DNA of 64,000 bases from Panulirus ornatus (GCF_036320965.1 NC_092250.1:18869117-18933116); one strand, 5' to 3'; shown: positions 37,559 to 48,647, counted from the first letter of the stretch. Notes: generated by a model not told the origin, from the sequence alone. Numbers and translations are program-made.

Positions 37559-37563
<5 letters not shown>

Positions 37564-37920
37564 CACACTGTAAGTATGGCTGTTTTGTGTACGTCATAAT
37601 GTATAACTTTGAACGCTTTACCATAAAATGGTGTCTGTATTCTTGCTCGAATGTTGTCGAATGATTTGGTATTCCGTGCCTGCTCGACAATACAATTACA
37701 TTAGTGTCGGGTGAGCCATGTGTGTAGCTTACCAGATTACATTTACATTTACATGGTTCATAAATCTGTTTTTATCTCGTTCTGCCATTTTGTGCTCCAG
37801 GGGTCAAATTCCTATCATCATATGATCACTGTGTATCATTTAATTCAGGTCTCATTCTTGAAATATTAATTAAGCTTACATGCACATAAGACAAAGTATT
37901 TCTAGGGGTAGCCTAGGCGA

Positions 37921-38452
37921 AGGGTGTATGGCTAGGAGGTAAGGGTGCATGGCTAGGAGGTAAGGGTGCATGGCTAGGAGGTAAGGATGCATGGCTAGGA
38001 GGTAAGGGTGTATGGCTAGGAGGTAAGGATGCATGGCTAGGAGGTAAGGGTTCATACATGGCTAGGGAGTAAGGGTGCATACATGGCTAGGAGGTAAGGG
38101 TACATACACGGCTAGGAAATAAGGGTGCATGCATGGCTAGGAAGTAAGGATACTTGGCTAGGAGGTAAGGGTGCATGGCTAGGAGGTAAGGGTGCATGGC
38201 TAGGAGGTAAGGGTGCATGGCTAGGAGGTAAGGGTGCATGACTCGGAGGTAAGGGTTCATACATGGCTAGGAAGTAAGGGTGCATACATGGCTAGGAGGT
38301 AAGGGTACATACATGGCTAGGAAGTAAGGGTACATACATGGCTAGGAAGTAAGGGTGCATACATGGCTAGGAGGTAAGGGTACATACATGGCTAGGAAGT
38401 AAGGGTACATGGCTGGGGAGGTAAGGGTACATGACTGGGGAGGTAAGGGTGG
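37921..38452 (+). repeat. ~21-25 bp minisatellite with consensus 5' splice site in most units
   Basis: About 23 units of GCATGGCTAGGAGGTAAGGG with 0-4 bp length variants (GTACATACATGG). Roughly 16 contain AG|GTAAGG; most others read AAG|TAAGG. The array fills about half of intron 1-2 and stops about 60 bp before the acceptor of exon 2. Confidence 0.93.
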
Positions 38453-38511
38453 AGGTTGATGATACAAGACGTAACCATAAGATGATGTTCCCTGCCTGCC
38501 TGGGCGTACAG

Positions 38512-38654
38512 AGCTGCAGTTCCCGTTGGACCTGGTGTGTGTGGAGCGGGACCACAGCTTCCTAGATGCCGACTCGCTACAAGCGCTCTTCAGGCGTCTC
38601 CGTGCCCTCAACCGCTGCGCCAAGATTCGTCTCGACTCCGCCAGGAAGAACAAG
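38512..38654 (+). CDS. cv-c: Exon 2 seen: second half of SAM domain
   Basis: The acceptor is ...GGCGTACAG before 38512 and the donor is AAG|GTAAGG at 38655. Two bases complete the split codon from the previous exon (C+AG, Gln), then 47 codons follow, beginning LQFPLDLVCVERDHSFLDAD and continuing through LFRRLRALNRCAKIRLD. This matches the helical second half of the DLC1 SAM domain (QFPI...V..DH.FL..D....L.RRL..LN.CA...LD). An alternative acceptor at 38519 would break the frame. By hand count 38 of 47 third positions are G or C. A minisatellite ends only about 60 bp upstream of the acceptor. Confidence 0.9.
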
Positions 38655-39015
38655 GTAAGGAGGAGGAGGAGGTCCTGTTGGGAAAAGGAAGATGAGGAGG
38701 GAAGCAGCGAACTGGAGTGAAAGGGTCGTAGGAGGGGAGGAAATAAATGGGAAAACAAACATGAATATGCCCTGGAAGTCCCATTTTTTCCCCCGCGTTT
38801 CGGTCAGTAGATCGGGAACTGAATTACTTCAGTCCATTGACAGCACGTCGACCCATGTATATCACATCGTTCCAATTCACTCTATCCCGTGCCGTATATT
38901 TAGTATTAACGAGATGGCCTTATGATTAGGGCACTAGACAAAGGGAAGGAGGAATATATAGATTCAGAATGAGAAATTGGCAGATTGAAGAAAATGAGAA
39001 CATAGGTAGAGCTGC

Positions 39016-39018
<3 letters not shown>

Positions 39019-39078
<60 letters not shown>
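39019..39078. repeat. (GA)n microsatellite in intron 2-3
   Basis: Uninterrupted GA dinucleotides; another GA run lies at 39797-39850. Confidence 0.98.
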
Positions 39079-39081
<3 letters not shown>

Positions 39082-39794
39082 TGTGCATGTATGTTGGCAG
39101 CAGGAGCCGCAGTACCTGTCGCTTGCGGTTCGTCCCTTTTTGGCCACAAGCTTGCAGGGGGGAAAGGGGGGGAGGTGGGGGTTATAGTACTTGTCAAGGT
39201 CCGGTGCCACACCTGGGGTGGCACACCCTGCTGAAAGTAGGGGGGGGGGGGCGGCGGGTGTAAGTGGGGTCGGGTGTAGAGCAGAGGTCAGTCATATTAC
39301 CATCTGGTGTGGGGTTTTTTGGGGCACATGTGTTTGTTTTGTCTTCGTTTTCACCAGCAGTAGGTTTGTGGGTCGCATGGTTTCTTTGTTATTTCCATGT
39401 TTAAAGCAGGTGTGCTGGGTTTAAGGGACAGATGTGTTATTAGTTAAACCTGTTATGGGTTTATGGGACATGTTTTGATTTATTATTACCATGGATAAAC
39501 CAGGTGTTGGTTTATTGGACATGTTTTATGCCGTTGTTAAAGTAGGTGTGGGTTTATGTTTTATTTTCACCAGTATTATACTAAGTGTGGGTTGACTGGT
39601 CAGATGTCTTGTTATTACCGTTAGTAAACCAGGGATGGGTTTATGGGTCGGATGTGTTATTATGGCTTGTTAAACCAGTGTTGGTCCTGCGGTCTTTGGT
39701 TAGTCTGTAATGCTTGAAGGCCTGTTTAGGTTAGGTTAGGGGACGTAACCTTCCGCCCGACTCCGTGAGAAGTGAGGCTGAATTGACTATTTGC

Positions 39795-39796
<2 letters not shown>

Positions 39797-39850
<54 letters not shown>
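39797..39850. repeat. (GA)n microsatellite in intron 2-3
   Basis: Uninterrupted GA dinucleotides. Confidence 0.98.
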
Positions 39851-39853
<3 letters not shown>

Positions 39854-40342
39854 ACTGTTGTGTTAGGGAGAAAGCCTGGTGGCTGTGTTCATGATCAGAT
39901 GCAAGAGTCAGACGTGAGAGAGAGAGGAGGGGGGTGTGTATGCTCTTGTGGGTTAACCCTGCTCACCAGGAGGTAGAGGGATGGCCTGGAGGACCCTGCC
40001 AAATTATTAGTACTCAGAGACTCCTCCCTCACAGCTGCAGGAACTGCTTGCGAGGGAAATGCCTTCGTGGCTTAATTAGAATCCACGGGTATCTTAAGGG
40101 AAGTAAACATGGCCGTTCTAATGACATGGAGTATCTTTTAGAAAAAAAGTTAGGAATTATCTGTTTGATGTGGAGCATCCTTTGAAATGGATAAGAGGTG
40201 TTAGGTGTTTTTACACAGTTCATTTGTTTTTGTTTTCTTGCGTCCTTGTCAGTCCATTTATCGCTACAATTAGTCGTGATCAATTATGTATTTGTTATTG
40301 TGATATTACTGTTACTTTTTTTTCTCTTTGCAGTTACATCCA

Positions 40343-40565
40343 TTATATTATACCGTTGCCTCCATTATAATGCTGTCTCCTCCTGTATTATACTGTTGCC
40401 TCCATTATAATGCTGTCTCCTCCTGTATTATACTGTTGCCTCCATTACAATGCTGTCCTGTTTTATAATACTGTTTACTCCATTATTATACTGTCTCCTC
40501 CTTTATTATACTGTTTACTCCATTATTATACTGTCTCCTCCTTTATTATACCTTTGCCTCCACTA
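40343..40565. repeat. 40-bp pyrimidine-rich minisatellite just upstream of exon 3
   Basis: CTGTTGCCTCCATTATAATG + CTGTCTCCTCCTGTATTATA units, each made of two related 20-bp halves, about five to six copies with variants. The array ends about 75 bp before the acceptor at 40641. Confidence 0.85.
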
Positions 40566-40641
40566 TTATTTCTTTTATTTACATTTCTTTGCGTCCTGTT
40601 TCTCGTATGTGTTCGTTTTTCTTACCTTTCTCATGTTTCAG

Positions 40642-40753
40642 GCGGAGGAATCGGACGACGAGGAGCAACAGTGCGCCCTCTCTGGAAACTGGAAGTTCCA
40701 GCGGCACTCCAGGCGGTGGTCCAGGATCGTGCACGAGCGATCGCCCAGCACAG
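40642..40753 (+). CDS. cv-c: Exon 3 seen: acidic stretch and conserved WKFQRHSRRWSR block
   Basis: The acceptor is TCTCATGTTTCAG before 40642 and the donor is ACAG|GTGAGG at 40754. It encodes AEESDDEEQQCALSGNWKFQ then RHSRRWSRIVHERSPST, plus one base of the next codon. The acidic run followed by W-x-FQR-x-SRRWSR is the block that directly follows SAM in DLC1 and STARD13, so this firmly ties the exon to the same gene. The serines sit next to arginines and could be phosphorylated by basophilic kinases (inference). The exon ends in phase 1, matching the start of the exon at 53662. Confidence 0.9.
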
Positions 40754-41095
40754 GTGAGGCTCCAGTACACGTAGAGTCACCCACCTCACTGGCGCAGGCA
40801 GCGAGGTGGGTAGAGTCGGCCCAGGCTACGTAGAGTAGTGTGGGACGGCGGGGAAGCAGAGTCGGGTTGGTGTCGGGAGATAACACGTTCACGAGGGTTC
40901 GGAACCCGCGACCAGATGTCACAGTGGGTTACACATTTTGGGCATTTTCTCTTGTGTCTTGTATTACAGCGGTGTTGACCAGGTGGTACAGTGGCTCTGG
41001 AAGTTCGGCTGTATCTCCTGTAATGGTAGATCAGTGTCGTTATAATGAGGCGTGTACGTACGTAACTTTCTAATTACCAGACATTACGCAGCCTC

Positions 41096-41238
41096 CGAAG
41101 CACGACGGTACGACCCCTGGAGCACGACGGTACGACCCATGGGTATACCTTGGCCTGGTTCGGAAACCACCGTGTGAAGGTCAGGTCAAGAGGTCAGGTC
41201 ATCATCGTTGCTGGGAGTCGTCACGTCGTGCTGTTGAT
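41096..41238. repeat. Palindromic 21-bp family, copy with both arms
   Basis: Two left-arm units (GCACGACGGTACGACCCCTG, GCACGACGGTACGACCCATG) lead to GGGTATACC, a centre with four AGGTCA half-sites (41178-41201), and a right-arm GAGTCGTCACGTCGTGCTGT. Confidence 0.7.
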
Positions 41239-41554
41239 AGCGGTACAGTGGCCGTCATTGGGATAGTGTGTGGTATGGGTTGGTGCAGAGCCCGTGTGTG
41301 CCAGAGGATTAATATTCGCCATGGCCTGTATCGTGAGCGGGAGGGAGGAGGGGTAGAGAACAGATGTTGCGGGGGGGGTGTTGTCAACTGTGTTACTCAG
41401 AGCCCGTACCCAGGGTTGGTGGAGGACCCTGATCTTGCCAGTACCCACCAGTATGTGTGTGTGTGTAAATCTTACTTTCATTTTCCGTTGACCGACTTGC
41501 TGGTGAAGGGGGAGGGGGGGGGGTTCTCTCTCCTGCCACAGCAGTCGGCGCTGT

Positions 41555-41630
41555 GTGGCGAGTGCGCCAGGTGGTGGTCAAGGCCCGAGTGCGCCAGGTG
41601 GTGGTCAAGGCCCGAGTGCCACAGATGGTA
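41555..41630. repeat. 27-bp repeat, 2-3 copies
   Basis: GAGTGCGCCAGGTGGTGGTC followed by AAGGCCC occurs twice, with a third truncated start. Confidence 0.85.
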
Positions 41631-41822
41631 TGAGGGGGAGGGGAGGGGGGATCTGTCGGTGCATGTGTGTGGTAGGAGAGGCCCGTGCGTGCCGGAGGAG
41701 GGGGGGGGGAGGTTGTAACGAGCCACGTGAGCAGTCTTGCACGGGTTGTGGGAACGTACTGCGGGAGAGGCATGACCGCGGGTCGTACGACCGAGTAGAT
41801 ACGACAGTCCTCTCTACCCCCT

Positions 41823-41826
<4 letters not shown>

Positions 41827-41883
<57 letters not shown>
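41827..41883. repeat. (CT)n microsatellite in intron 3-4
   Basis: Uninterrupted CT dinucleotides. Confidence 0.98.
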
Positions 41884-41884
<1 letters not shown>

Positions 41885-43147
41885 CCATTACCCTCCCATT
41901 TCATTCCCCAGACCCTTTTTTTCTTTTGCCCCCCCCCCCCCCACACACACTCCTCTGGCTTACATCTTCCTCTCCCACTCTGACACTCTCCCTCACTTCA
42001 AACGTTCTGTGTCTTCCCACAGTCCTCCTGTAACCCCCCCTTTCCCAAAGACCCCCCCCTCCTCCACCCCTCGCCCCTCCTCATTATGATACAAATGTTT
42101 CTCTGACCCATACTCCGTTTTCCTTGGCCCCCAACACATTTCTATCCTCACCCCCCGCACGTCCCTCTACATACCACTAGCTCCACTCTTGCTCGCCTCC
42201 TGCCCCATCCATCTCTTTAGTACCCAACCCATCACTCCAACACACACACACACACACACACACACACCTGCTCGACACCTGTGGTCCAACTTGGCAGATT
42301 TAAAACCAGCCGGTCGCTCGTGGCGTACCCATCCTCCGGGCTGTGTTGTGTGGCGCTGTGCCGCCGCAAACACTCAACACTGTAGGGCAGGTCGGAGAGG
42401 CGTGCGCACCATTCTGTACGGGGCCCAGCTTGACCAAGAGCTGCCTCGTATCGTACAGTTGATGGGGGATTCGACGGGGCAGATGGTTGAAGGAATGGCA
42501 CTAAATACACATCGTAATCGAGACTAAAATCCAATGTGTGTGTCTTAATGTATATTAGATTTATATAGTTGATATCGGCTGAGTATCGTAGAGCCAGAAA
42601 TGTGAAGCGTACGTCATGGAAAGTCGAGTGTAGCAACAGGAGTCACGGGTTTCCAGGGGGCGTGGAAGGGCGGCGTGTGTGAGTCACATCCAAGGGGAAG
42701 CGCAGACAACAAGGCGCGGCGGACGCGTGACGTATTGGGTGGTGTTCAGCCGCCCGTATCGCCTGCGGGTTGCCCGCGTTTTTTTTTTTTTTTTTTTTCC
42801 AGTCAACATTGTAATTAATTCGTGTCTTCGGTTGTGACGGCGTGTCCTCACACAAGTCGTGGTATGTGTGGACTTATTTATTTTAAAGGCGTTGTCAGTG
42901 AATGTGGAAGTAAAGTGTGTATTTATCGTAATATACATAAACACAAGGAATTTCAGTGATAGCCTGGTGGAAGCGTACTTGGCTCGCCATCACCCTTATC
43001 ATGTGTGACGGGGTGGCGACGGGAATGGATGAAGGCAGCAAGTATGAATATGTCCATTTGTATATATGTATATGTCAGTGTATGTGTACGATGAAATGTA
43101 TAGGTATGTATATGTGCGTGTGTGGGCGTGTATGTGGGTGTGTTGGG

Positions 43148-43216
43148 CCATTCTTTCGTCTATTTCCTTGCGCTACCTTGCTAACGCGGGAGACAGCGAC
43201 AAAGTATAATAAAAAG

Positions 43217-43222
<6 letters not shown>
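43148..43222. mobile_element. Solo arm of the inverted-repeat element
   Basis: TTTCCTTGCGCTACCTTGCT followed by AACGCGGGAGACAGCGACAA matches the right-arm end of the element at 62834-63078. The solo arm runs straight into a (TA)n array, as the left arm at 18145 does. Confidence 0.55.

Positions 43223-43223
<1 letters not shown>

Positions 43224-43290
<67 letters not shown>
43224..43290. repeat. (TA)n next to solo arm
   Basis: TA dinucleotides directly after the solo arm at 43148-43222. Confidence 0.97.
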
Positions 43291-43292
<2 letters not shown>

Positions 43293-43520
43293 TTTAGATT
43301 CATAATCAGTTGATGGACAGATTATATTTGTACGAAGAATAGGTAGTGGATGATGGAAATTATTGTGGGAATGGAAGAGCGTTGCTCATGTCAAGATCAT
43401 GTTTCTTCAACAACATCAAAAGTATAGACGCAGAACATGAACACAATTTTGTGTTGTACATAGTGAACCCCCGCCTCCCATACCCCTCCCTTGTCGATAA
43501 TGTTATGAGGTCACGCCGAT

Positions 43521-43806
43521 TGACGTCAGGTCAATGTATTGGCCCATCAGTCTGACGTCATAAAATGTCTAGTGGCCACGGTAAAGAGCGTATTACGCAA
43601 ATCCGACACTTATCATGAAGGATCGCAACTAAAGCATTACTACATTGTTGTATGAAGTATTAGTCTGTATATTTTATGATTAATTTCATCCGGTCTTAAT
43701 TAATCACTCGATTATTCGAAGCGAATAAAGAAGAAGGCGGAGGAAGTCCGCTTACTGTTTACCAGTAAGTCATGTGACAGCGCAGTACGCATGACGTCAT
43801 GCGTAC
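43521..43806. promoter_or_regulatory. Cluster of three perfect CRE-like sites in intron 3-4
   Basis: TGACGTCA occurs exactly at 43521-43528, 43553-43560 and 43792-43799. The last lies in the middle of a 22-bp perfect palindrome (43785-43806). TGACGTCA is the canonical full site for CREB/ATF-type bZIP dimers. The cluster is about 2.3 kb upstream of the putative alternative first exon. Binding is inferred from sequence only. Confidence 0.4.
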
Positions 43807-43899
43807 AGCCTCGAGACATCTAATACGCCGTTTGTGGTGTGCCGCGCCTGCCACTGACCCCCCCCCCCCCACTAGTGTGTTGTACATGGTCAAGGATAC

Positions 43900-44025
43900 G
43901 CGGCGTTGCGTAAGTTAATAATGCCTTGCGTTGCGTAGCGTCCAGTAGTAATCGTCGTTGCGTATGAAGGATGGGGGTGCCTGTGTTACGCACGGGAGTT
44001 TAGTACTGCGTTGCGTATGTAAAGC
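43900..44025. promoter_or_regulatory. Cluster of TTGCGTA motifs
   Basis: GCGTTGCGTA or TTGCGTAA-like words recur five times within about 125 bp, and the inverse TTACGCAA lies at about 43594. This resembles C/EBP-PAR type bZIP half-sites. It could equally be a worn short tandem repeat. Confidence 0.3.
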
Positions 44026-44207
44026 GTAGAGCCGTTCATGAAAGGGGGGGGGGGTAGTGTTGTAATACTCAGTGTTGCTTTGCTGTGGTACCTGAGTTGT
44101 TGATGGTACACCCTGCTAGACACAGCACAACACGCACATACCCTAGCCATACACTGTGGTAACACTCGACAGGTGGCAAACTACACCTTACAATGTCGGG
44201 TTGTGAA

Positions 44208-44210
<3 letters not shown>

Positions 44211-44255
<45 letters not shown>
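44211..44255. repeat. (GT)n microsatellite
   Basis: Uninterrupted GT dinucleotides. Confidence 0.97.
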
Positions 44256-44257
<2 letters not shown>

Positions 44258-44554
44258 CCTGGTTTATAAAGTCTCCTTGTTCCATTATCTTTAAAGATGA
44301 GAGAGAACAGTGTGTGATGAAGAGAAACGAGTGGGTACTGAGGCAGACGAAGGTTTGACCTGACCTAACCGGGGTTTGTCTTGCATAACATCAGCTGACC
44401 TGAGGTGACCTTGTCCAAGCTGAAGCCACAGTCGTCTTCATATTGTTGTTATTTTGACCTTCAAGATGGCTAATCTCGTCTGTATCGTTACTGGTTACTG
44501 GAAAGTGGAAAAAAGGTTAATTTAGCCATAATTTTGATTAGTACATGACTGTAC

Positions 44555-44850
44555 GCAACGACCCGTGTGCACGGAGGTACGACCCCCGGGTATGATAGCG
44601 CGACGCTTGACCTGATTCATTAAGGGTCAGGTCAAAAGACACGCCATCACACGTAAGGGTCGTGCTCAAGGGTCGCACCGCCGTGCCCAAGGGTCGCACC
44701 GTCGTGCTCAAGGGTCGTACCCTCGTGCTCAAGGGTCGTACCGTCGTGCCCAAGGGTCGCACCGTCGTGCTCAAGGGTCGCACCGTCGCGCTCAAGGGTC
44801 GTACCCTCGTGCTCAAGGGTCGTACCCTCGTGCTCAAGGATCTGACAGAA
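44555..44850. repeat. Palindromic 21-bp family, best copy, right arm expanded
   Basis: The left arm GCACGGAGGTACGACCCCCG leads to GGGTATGATAGCGCGACGC, then the palindromic centre TTGACCTGATTCATTAAGGG plus TCAGGTCAAAAGAC. The right flank GCCATCACACGTAAGGG precedes about nine units of CTCAAGGGTCGTACCGTCGTG. The flanks on either side of the centre are imperfect inverted copies, so the whole structure can fold back. Confidence 0.75.
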
Positions 44851-46087
44851 AGTAGACAGATGTAAACATATATGAGTCAAGCAAGGGTCAGTACTGGCCA
44901 TGTTACTCATACGTTCCCCGGCGTTACAGTCTAGTGAGCAGGTGGGGCAAGAGCGTGCTGTACACCACCACCCTGCTGACTCTTTTCTTATTAACGAGAA
45001 AGACTTTGGTCACCAGTTTCCTGAGTTGTAAATACTCTAGGATTTTAGAAGTTTAGAATCCTTTTTTTTGAGGATTTTTATTATATTCGAGTTGATTTAG
45101 TATTGATACGCCTGAGGGTAATTTACGCATTTATTATCATATATTTTTCGTGTATTAGAAATGTATTTTTCTTATTTCTATGAATATTTGATACTGAATA
45201 TTCACAAAGGATTTTTTTCTTTCGTTGCCGAAGCATTCAAACGATAAGTTCTTCTTTCCAAAAGAATAAGAAATGCTAAAAAAAAATTCGACGAAGTTTG
45301 ATAATTACGTGATGAGAAAGAAAACGGGTGTTAGAGTGGGCGGGAGTGCTTCGTTGCGGTTGTGACCAACCCCAAACATCCTGCCCTAGTAGCTTGTACT
45401 CAACCCCCCCCCCCTCCCCCCACGAGCCAGGGCAGAGCGAACCAGAGATGTTCCCAGTGTCACAAGGGCAGGCGTCGTGTCCGCGCCATGGAGCGGGTCT
45501 CCCTAAGTGTTAAAGTCTTGATTGTGTTGGTGTTATGAAGTTTTGCACAAACACACATACATACATACATACATACACACGCAGTAAACACCCTTCGTTT
45601 TAATAGAACCGGAACATAAATGTGAAACTTTCGTACATTGAGCAGTACGAGAGACAAGATTAAAGTGTACCACATCCTATTTCTGACATGTTTGTCTTCG
45701 GCCGTCAGTGGCGACCAAGAACATGTTGTACAGATGTTTGGAAAACGTTGTGCGTGTTGTGACGAAACTGTGTAACTGTGTCGGCTGCTGTAAATGATGA
45801 TAATGTGGTGTCAGACGCATTTATCTCATGCTGCGAGGTGCATAGAAAACGTGATGTAGGAAGGCTGGTTTGCAGGGCATTTTCTCGCGCTAGGAAGTGC
45901 ATAGGAAACAACGTGAAACACAGAAGCGTGTGTTTATGTGTTGTCAGATGGTATGGCTACGGACACCTAGATGATCACACAGGCCCTCAATACCTGCCAT
46001 ACGGCTTAGAAAGAAATTCGGTGTCGTGGGATACGCGAGGACATCAATTTCCTCACTGATGAACTGGAGGTGAGGAAGGTAGGGCAC

Positions 46088-46265
46088 ATGTCGTCGACCA
46101 CCACCACCTCCTCCTCCTCCTCCCCTTCTCTCCTCACCTCACACACGCTGAGGAGGATGAGTCTGTGGTGCAGTAGTGAAGACGATGACGGCTACGGCAG
46201 CGAGGGGGAGCAGTTCCTCTACTTCGGGCCGGGTTTCCGCCAGATGTACATCATAACACCTGTCA
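46088..46265 (+). CDS. cv-c: Probable alternative first exon of a SAM-less isoform
   Basis: An ATG at 46088 opens 59 codons plus one base, ending at a consensus donor (GTCA|GTAAGT, 46266). The peptide begins MSSTTTTSSSSSPSLLTSHT and continues through LRRMSLWCSSEDDDGYGSEG to EQFLYFGPGFRQMYIITPV. Unlike surrounding chance frames it is complex, non-repetitive in its second half and acidic/aromatic. It ends with one extra base, exactly the phase needed by the exon at 53662, which begins with two bases. No polypyrimidine acceptor is seen just upstream, so a first exon fits better than a cassette, although an acceptor at 46081-46082 would also be in phase. A second ATG is at 46157. Vertebrate DLC1 and STARD13 are known to use alternative N-termini. 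I do not recognise this peptide itself. Confidence 0.45.
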
Positions 46266-47469
46266 GTAAGTACCCTGCCGATTGTCCGTGGTGGTGGCGC
46301 CCCCTCTCTCGGTCTCCCAGAGAAACTATGCCTACGTGTGGGGGGAAGCTCAACATTTTGTGTCGTGGTTGGGGAAATTGAGCTCACGATCTCGCCTGCC
46401 TCCTTTAGTATTATCAGTTTTTTTCCCACCTGGATCCGTGTGTAGTTCGTGTTTCCAGTGTTAAGATTTTGTTTGGAAACAGCTGAGAGAGTTTACCAGC
46501 CGACAAAGATTTGTTGTTGAATACAAGTTGCACACTGGATCTAACTGCCGGCGAAATAAAACGCACACTGTATAAATCTGCTCCACAGCCACACATACAG
46601 AAAATATAACACCAACAGGGGAATACAGATGATTAAAGTGGGCAGCAATGACAGCAGCGTTGTGTGCACGAAAAACAGTGAAAACATACATTGCAGTGAC
46701 ATGATACCCAGCCATTCACAATAAAACCATCACAGTGTGACGAATCACTGTTGAGATGTGGCTGTTATGGTTTTACATATGCACGTATCACTGTATTGAG
46801 GGTATACACCTCAAATCGATCTGTATGAACAGGTGCACAAGATCAGTGAAACGAAGTCGCGAAACATGCAAATTACTGCAGTGCATTGCATTATAGGTAT
46901 AATAGAAAAAAGGGCGTCGCGCAAATAACTGGCGAACTACCTCGATGGTTCGGTTGTTAAAGTGTTCCCGTTGTTCCACTGCAGGTGTCAGGTATTTAAC
47001 CCGTTCCCTGTTACCTGATAGCTCTGCTGTTGAGGCCAAGGATCTCGTACCCTTGTCTACATTTCTCCTGTATATTTCCCAACCCTCTTCTTGCTCGCTG
47101 CTTTCCAAAGCCCCGCTCCCAAGCCCCTCCTGGATTGGAACCCGTCAGTAATCAAAGATGATATTCATACCTGTGGCCATCTGGACCAGAGCACTCGCGT
47201 GTGCCTGGGTGTACATGGTTAGGTATGACTGTCCACTCCTGTGACTGTTGCTTAAACATCTGAACACCGGGGCCACGTTGCGCACACCTACACATCTAGA
47301 AGATCATTAAGAACCATCACAAGTTTAATAAGAGTGGCGTAGTAACACGAATGTTACTGGTCAATAGAAATCGAGCCGTGGGTGGGGCACAAACCCATGT
47401 TTGTAGTCGAATATCAAATGTTTCATCTTCGGAAACAGTTTTCCTTTTAGTAATCTATTGCTCAACCCG

Positions 47470-47610
47470 TTCAGGACCATGGCACGGTGTTTGAGCTGAG
47501 ACTTCAAACCTTTAGGGATAATGGGGTGACCTTGTACCAGACCCACAAAAGCTCAGGTCATAGGTCGCGCCACCATACCCAAGGGATGTACCGTCTTGCT
47601 GAGGGGAACC
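47470..47610. repeat. Palindromic 21-bp family, worn copy
   Basis: GGACCATGGCACGGTGTTTG, GGGATAATGGGGTGACC, a centre with AGGTCATAGGTCG, and a right arm CCATACCCAAGGGATGTACC. All parts are present in order but diverged. Confidence 0.45.
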
Positions 47611-48647
47611 GCCCACTTAACTGATCTGGGCTGGACCACTTTTCTTATTATTTTGAAATTTAGATTGGTTTTTTTTTTTACCATATTAGCTCTTTAAGTT
47701 ACGGTCAGCAGTTGAGAACACGACTAGAAGAAACATGTTTTTGATGTGTTCTAGAAGAGAATGTCCTTGTGTGACTTTGATACAGGTGGCGTAGTTTTAT
47801 AGTTTTCTTATGGCAGATGAGTTGTCAGTTGGTATGTGTCTTCAAATGTTTCATATCTGTAATGTATGTCGATATGATTTAATTGTGGGTAAGTGGTAAG
47901 AAAGAGACGTGTCTGTTTTTCGAAGTACATTGCGACCTTACCATTCAGTATCGGTAGCAGAACCTTAACATCTATCTCCCGTAGAGTTAAGCACATTGGA
48001 TCCGTAACTTCAGTGTTAGTGTTACTTGACCCTCAGATGTCGGTGGGGAGGAAAGTACGTGCCCTCCTCGACTTACCTCATTACCCGTCACTGAAATTAC
48101 AGTACTTGTATAATTACTTTCGTATCCGTCTATAACTATAGGCGTTAGAGGCCTAAGTAATTTATCGTTTAGGAGGTGATATTCTCCTTTCTGTATATTC
48201 TTTTTGACTCGTTATTTGAAAGCTCTTCTTCCCTGGCGTTTGAAAATCTTCGAGGTCGGCGTTGGAAGGAAAGACCTCGACCAAGGCGTTGAAACGCTTC
48301 GAATCAGGTGTTGGAATACATCCCCCCCCCCCCCCCCACCACCACCCCTCCTCCGACGCTTCGGCGCCAGGAGTGACCTCTGACGTTTTGGGAGCCGACC
48401 TCCGTCGTGGCCAGCCACCGACCACACGACTCTGTCACCAGCCAAACATGAGTCAGAGGCCCCGCGCGGCATGTCCACGGGTCTGGCTGGGGATGAAACC
48501 TGAAGAATATTTTGATGTTCGACTGTAGTGAGGAGTTGAAGATCCTGACGAATCTGGGAAGTTGTTCAGTGGTTCTTCGGAGCGTTGAAGAAGAATGATA
48601 TGGGAGGAGGGGGGGGTGGAGATGTTGTTGGGTGTAATTGCATCCAA

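Noticed and set aside
39721..39742. TTAGG-like words suggesting interstitial telomere repeat
   Set aside because: Only two or three units in a row; too short to distinguish from chance.
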